DNA from: Beaufortia kweichowensis
Lineage: Eukaryota; Chordata; Actinopteri; Cypriniformes; Gastromyzontidae
Length of the DNA stretch: 64,000 nucleotides
Assembly: GCA_019155185.1 (NCBI GenBank)
Contig: CM032811.1
Coordinates: 5,050,215 to 5,114,214 of the forward strand
Reading direction: 5' to 3'
This document shows, one piece after another, positions 60,721 through 64,000 of the stretch (the stretch's first letter is position 1; each line of letters opens with the position of its first letter). Position numbers and translations under genes: made by a program. The notes under the pieces were generated by a model. The model did not search any database and had not been told where the DNA came from. It saw only the letters and a list, made by a program, of their open reading frames with translations.

Positions 60721-61801
60721 AAAATAAAAGTTTTCAAGGCAAAAACAAGCTTTGGCATTTTAGAGTTTTTGAACCTAAGATTTTTGAAGTCTAGACCCAA
60801 ACTGAAGTGTTTGAGCTGTCCTAACTGAAAACAACGTGCATTGACATATCTTTAAAAAAAATAAATAAATGCGTGTATATGTTTTCTAAAGCACAATTAC
60901 TAAACTAATTTACCTAAGGCATAGCTAGTTTAATCTTAATCTAAACCCTGTCTGTAATACCAGTTAAAGTTTGCATTTAAGCGTTTTTGACTGAAATACA
61001 GGATTATTAAAAGTGATATTTAGATATCAATATAAATATTTAGAATGTTTTCATTTTTATTACAAAATACAAATTATAAAAGAAATACAACAGAATATGC
61101 ATTCTGCATAAATTTGTTCCTTACAGCTTTATTTTAGTGCTGGAAGTCAAAAGAAAAAGGAGCATAACATACTTATCAGACCTTTAAGAAGTTTCTGATA
61201 CAAAAATATACATTTTTATTTTACCCGTTCCCTGTGTTTTTTGTTACTCTAAATGTAGTTTATTTTCAGGAGGAGCATTGTCATGTAATGATCCCTCACA
61301 TCTGTCTCTTTGTGACAGTTCTGCAGCATCCCTCCTGCACCCCATCACCTCACTCTCTTCTGCTATCTATCCCATCTTAGTGTTATTTTGTGAATGGGTC
61401 ACAGGACAATATGCTAAAATCTACGAACTCCAAATATTCACAAACAACTAAACTTTGTAAAAGAAATCATATTACTACTGCAGTATCAATTTGACATATT
61501 TTTCTGTTAAATGGGAGTCATGTTTTATACTTGAATCTGGAAAAAAGATACTTCTAACAATGAACCAACAAACAAAAGACATCAAAATGTTTGTTTGATC
61601 AGTGTAAATTAGTCTATAAATCTACCATCAAAAAGTTTGAGAAAATTTAATATCTGAACTGTAAAGAAAGAGTTTTTAATTACTGACGGATGAGCCTTCA
61701 GAAAGAAAGAAAACCATTTTAAATGAATTTAAAGCAGAAACTAAAGCAACAGTTATAAAAGTAGAAACCCTACAATCTGACTTTTTACAGTTTATCTGTT
61801 A
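60721..61801. other. intergenic, AT-rich
   Basis: Between the bach1 5' end and the zinc-finger gene 3' end. No gene, repeat family or RNA recognised. It probably includes the 3' UTR of the zinc-finger gene. Confidence 0.5.
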
Positions 61802-62053
61802 TCATTTAGCATGAAGTTTCTCATGATTTTTGAGGTGTGCCGGCATCAAAAATCTCTTTTTACACTGACAGCATGCACATGACTTACATGTGCATGACTG
61901 TAATACAAGGTATACATTTTTTATCAGTATGTGGAACCATGACCTTGTAAAGCCATGACCAATTGAGCCACAGAAACACTTGTCTGTAACTCTTAGGACA
62001 CAGAACTGCATTAAATCTATTCTACAGAACAAACATGTGTATTAGTAAGGTTT
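61802..62053 (-). pseudogene. decayed 3' end of the zinc-finger array, one finger left
   Basis: In the same frame as fingers 2-4, but after TAG (62054-62056) and TAA (62042-62044) codons, the sequence reads KPY-stop-YTCLFCRIDLMQ, then unrelated residues, and finally CCQCKKRFLMPAHLKNHEKLH-AK-stop. The last block has correct C-x2-C-x12-H-x3-H spacing. I infer that the array once continued here and decayed. An alternative is that TACTAAT...TTGTTCTGTAG (about 62021-62047) is a splice acceptor, with this block as a separate exon. Confidence 0.5.
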
Positions 62054-62972
62054 CTATCCCGTATGCATTTTTACATGCTCTTTTAAACACAAATCCAATG
62101 TAAACTGTGTGCCACAATATGTGCATTCGTACGGCTTCTCTCCAGTGTGTTTTTTTAGATGATTCATGTGGTTTTGGGGATAGGTAAATCCTAACCCACA
62201 ATAGATGCACTCGTATGGCTTCTCTCCACTATGCACTTTCATGTGGCCTTTTGTTGAACGTAAGTAAGTATGGATTTTTCCACACAAAGTGCAGGGGTAA
62301 CTCATCTCCATAATCTGCATTTCAGTGTCTTCGCTTTTGTCCAGATTCTGGTGCAGTTGTTTCTTTTTATTAATATTCTTGTCCCGATTCTGGCGCAGTT
62401 GTTTCTTTTCTTTAATATTCTTGTCCCGATTCTGGCGCAGTTGTTTCTTTTCTTTAATCTTCTTGTCCCCATTCTGGCGCAGTTGTTTCTTTTCTTTAAT
62501 CTTCTTGTCCCGATTCTGGCGCAGTTGTTTCTTTTCTTTAATCTTCTTGTCCCCATTCTGGCGCAGTTGTTTCTTTTCATTAATCTTCTTGTCCCGATTC
62601 TGGCGCAGTTGATTCTGGAGTTCTTGTTGATTTCAGTTGTTTTTTCATTAATCTTCTTGTCCCGATTCTGGCGCAATTGTTTCTTTTCAATAATCTTCTT
62701 GTCCCGATTCTGGCGCAATTGTTTCTTTTCAATAATCTTCTTGTCCCGATTCTGGCGCAATTGTTTCCTTTTATGCAGTTTCTTATGTTTTATGTAGGTT
62801 TGGAAATAATTGAATTTTTGCTCACACTGTGAGCACTGGTAGATCTTCTCTGTCGTATGATTGCTCTTGTTAGTTTGAAGGGTTGTTTTAATACAAAGAG
62901 AACAGTCCAATGGATGCTTTAGTCTTTTGCTTGGTGGCATCATCTTTACTCTGGATGATTGTCTGCACTTAA
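62054..62972 (-). CDS. C2H2 zinc-finger gene, main exon with frame break in a 42-bp repeat
   Basis: Reading leftwards from an acceptor near 62973-62974, the first frame encodes KCRQSSRVKMMPPSKRLK, one complete finger YQCSQCEQKFNYFQTYIK-HKKLH, and then repeats of KQLRQNRDKKIIEK. After a 68-bp irregular step (62591-62659) the array continues in a different frame, which then encodes LDKSEDTEMQIMEMSYP and three complete fingers (CTLCGKIHTYLRSTKGHMKVH, shortened here; CIYCGLGFTYPQNHMN; CTYCGTQFTLDLCLKE) joined by (H/S)GEKPYEC linkers, ending HTG-TAG. All four fingers have C-x2-C-x12-H-x3-H spacing, so the protein would be a nuclear DNA-binding factor. As read, the frames do not join, so it may be a pseudogene, a sequence error in the repeat, or spliced. 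Specific identity is not recognised. Confidence 0.6.
62337..62776. repeat. 42-bp coding minisatellite, about 10 copies
   Basis: The core 'gtcccgattctggcgca' recurs at 62381, 62423, 62465, 62507, 62549, 62591, then 62659, 62701 and 62743, with a diverged unit at about 62339. The step is 42 bp (14 codons) except for one 68-bp step. On the minus strand each unit encodes a basic, polar 14-mer such as KKQLRQNRDKKIKE. Since 42 is a multiple of 3 and units are alike, all frames stay open, which explains long ORFs on the plus strand. Confidence 0.95.
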
Positions 62973-63419
62973 CTGTCAATGCAATAAAAGACATTTTGAA
63001 ATTAAGAGAACATATTAAACAAAGCAAATTACAACAACCCATTTGCCAACATACACAAATATTTATTTTCTTTACAAGTAGTATATTATTTTCTTTATAC
63101 TATGGAAAACTGCCTGCAAAAACATAGTATCAGAAACACAAGGTAGCATTACACACTTGAAACGTCTCTGTCATTAATTAATGTGCATTACTGATTGTTA
63201 TCGAAAGCATTTGTTATAAATCTGTATAATTCTCCCAGTAATTCTATGCATTTTTTTTTTTACAAACGTAATGAATATAATGAGTATCAGTATACAGAAG
63301 GTTAAACAAAAGTCTCTCTATTGCCTATATTTTTTATACCTTAGCAAGAAAAGGGATCTTAATTTGGAGATTGTGTTGTAATAAAAGTCACTATGTAAAA
63401 AAGACTGTGATAATCTTAC
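62973..63419 (-). other. zinc-finger gene intron, about 450 bp
   Basis: Between the donor GTAAGA (63414-63419, minus) and an acceptor GACAG (62973-62977). A second possible acceptor lies 10 bp further in (GCAG, exon from 62962), which would pair with a donor two bases earlier. AT-rich; nothing else seen. Confidence 0.5.
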
Positions 63420-63867
63420 ACTTTTTTGAAGCTTTAGCACTCTTTGTAACTTGCTTGAATGTGTTCCCACAGTCCACCAGTTGTACTGAGCAGTTCTTTA
63501 ATGGTGTTTGCAGTTCTTCATGACAGTCAAGGTTCAGTGGAACTTCATGGGGGCGTTCGCTTTCTCTGCTTGGAGCCATAGTATTTATATCATTAAGTCC
63601 TGCAGTTTCAGGTATTTCCATTGGGTCTGGCTCCTTTTTAAACACTGAACAAACACTTGAAATTTGGGGGTATAAAGCAGATTTACTGCGTTGTTCTGTA
63701 TGACTGCACACAGAGACACAGACTGGAGATACACTGTGTGAATCCTGAGGCTCGTGCACATTTTTACATGCGTCCTCGTGATTTGAAGAAGCGTTGGGCT
63801 CGAATACACAGAAAAGAGATACTTTAGATACGTCCTGTAAATCTACACATCCATTTAGATTTACGTT
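63420..63867 (-). CDS. zinc-finger gene, upstream exon (acidic N-terminal region)
   Basis: On the minus strand a TTTTTTACAG acceptor opens a frame with no stop for 149 codons, ending AKASKK before GTAAGA (phase 1 out). It encodes NVNLNGCVDLQDVSKVSL, FCVFEPNASSNHEDACKN, and further on VCSVFKKEPDPMEIPETA. The (F)KKEPDP patch resembles the IKEE/KEEP-type acidic and sumoylation motifs seen upstream of fish C2H2 arrays. No KRAB, SCAN or ZAD domain is visible. Joining to 62972 gives KKFKCRQSSRV. Confidence 0.55.
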
Positions 63868-63956
63868 CTGTAAAAAACATCGATTAGTAAGTTAAAGGAT
63901 GGTAATACAATTAACGGCACAAATAATATAAATGTAGTGTATATTAGCAATATAAC

Positions 63957-64000
63957 CTTTATCTCATCTTCCTTGTTGTTGAACTTCTCTTCTAGGGTAG
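63957..64000 (-). CDS. zinc-finger gene, partial exon at the window edge
   Basis: On the minus strand LEEKFNNKEDEIK reads up to a GT (GTTATA, weak) in phase 0, matching the phase of exon 63420-63867. The short charged sequence fits a coiled-coil N-terminal part. It continues beyond the window, so the exon is inferred from frame, composition and the donor only. Confidence 0.4.

Noticed and set aside
62270..62797. 175-residue plus-strand ORF with LVPILAQLFLF repeats resembling a membrane protein
   Set aside because: It is antisense to the zinc-finger minisatellite. A 42-bp unit keeps all frames open, so the hydrophobic repeat is a by-product.

Overview
This window is nuclear DNA from a bony fish, most likely a cypriniform (carp/zebrafish-like) teleost. 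The evidence is spliced vertebrate genes with GT-AG introns, AT-rich introns full of teleost-type repeats (GGGTGAACTATCCCTTTAA-type MITEs, tRNA-derived SINEs with a 'tttggataaaagcgtctgctaaatg' type tail, long GA/CT and AT microsatellites), and protein sequences that match vertebrate families while differing from mammals. There are no bacterial features, CRISPR arrays, rRNA genes or free-standing tRNA genes.

Positions 1-49421 (+ strand) hold most of a cell adhesion molecule 2 gene (cadm2, SynCAM2/Necl-3 family). All exons after the signal-peptide exon are visible. They are a 27-nt alternative microexon (5212-5238); six exons that encode three Ig domains, two exons per domain (17168-17317, 29870-30022, 30372-30509, 35425-35586, 37091-37181, 37891-38069); a candidate 27-nt stalk microexon (41631-41657); a transmembrane exon (49055-49177); and the final cytoplasmic exon ending in the PDZ-binding motif EYFI (49303-49421). 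Introns reach about 12 kb and hold nearly all the transposon remnants. The signal-peptide exon is not seen and probably lies left of the window.

Positions 55506-59330 (- strand, convergent with cadm2) hold all four coding exons of bach1, a BTB plus CNC-bZIP heme-responsive repressor of about 681 residues. Exons run right to left: BTB start, BTB end plus a large acidic middle with CP motifs, basic region/zipper start, zipper end plus C-terminus. A possible 5' untranslated exon and CpG-rich promoter lie near 60.3-60.7 kb, with a close match to an NF-E2/Bach-type site in the first intron.

Positions 61802-64000 (- strand) hold the 3' part of a C2H2 zinc-finger gene that runs off the right edge. 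Its last exon carries a 42-bp minisatellite between finger 1 and fingers 2-4. A 68-bp irregular step in that array shifts the frame, a TAG sits in the linker after finger 4, and a decayed tail with one further finger follows. It may be a pseudogene or a fast-evolving locus.

The observations most worth a second look are: the two 27-nt phase-1 microexons of cadm2; the juxtaposed acceptor/donor (CAG|GTAAGA) at the start of exon 35425 and a similar one at 3118, which look like recursive-splice signatures; the coding minisatellite and frame break in the zinc-finger gene; several well-bounded MITEs with target-site duplications; and unnamed repeat families in multiple copies.
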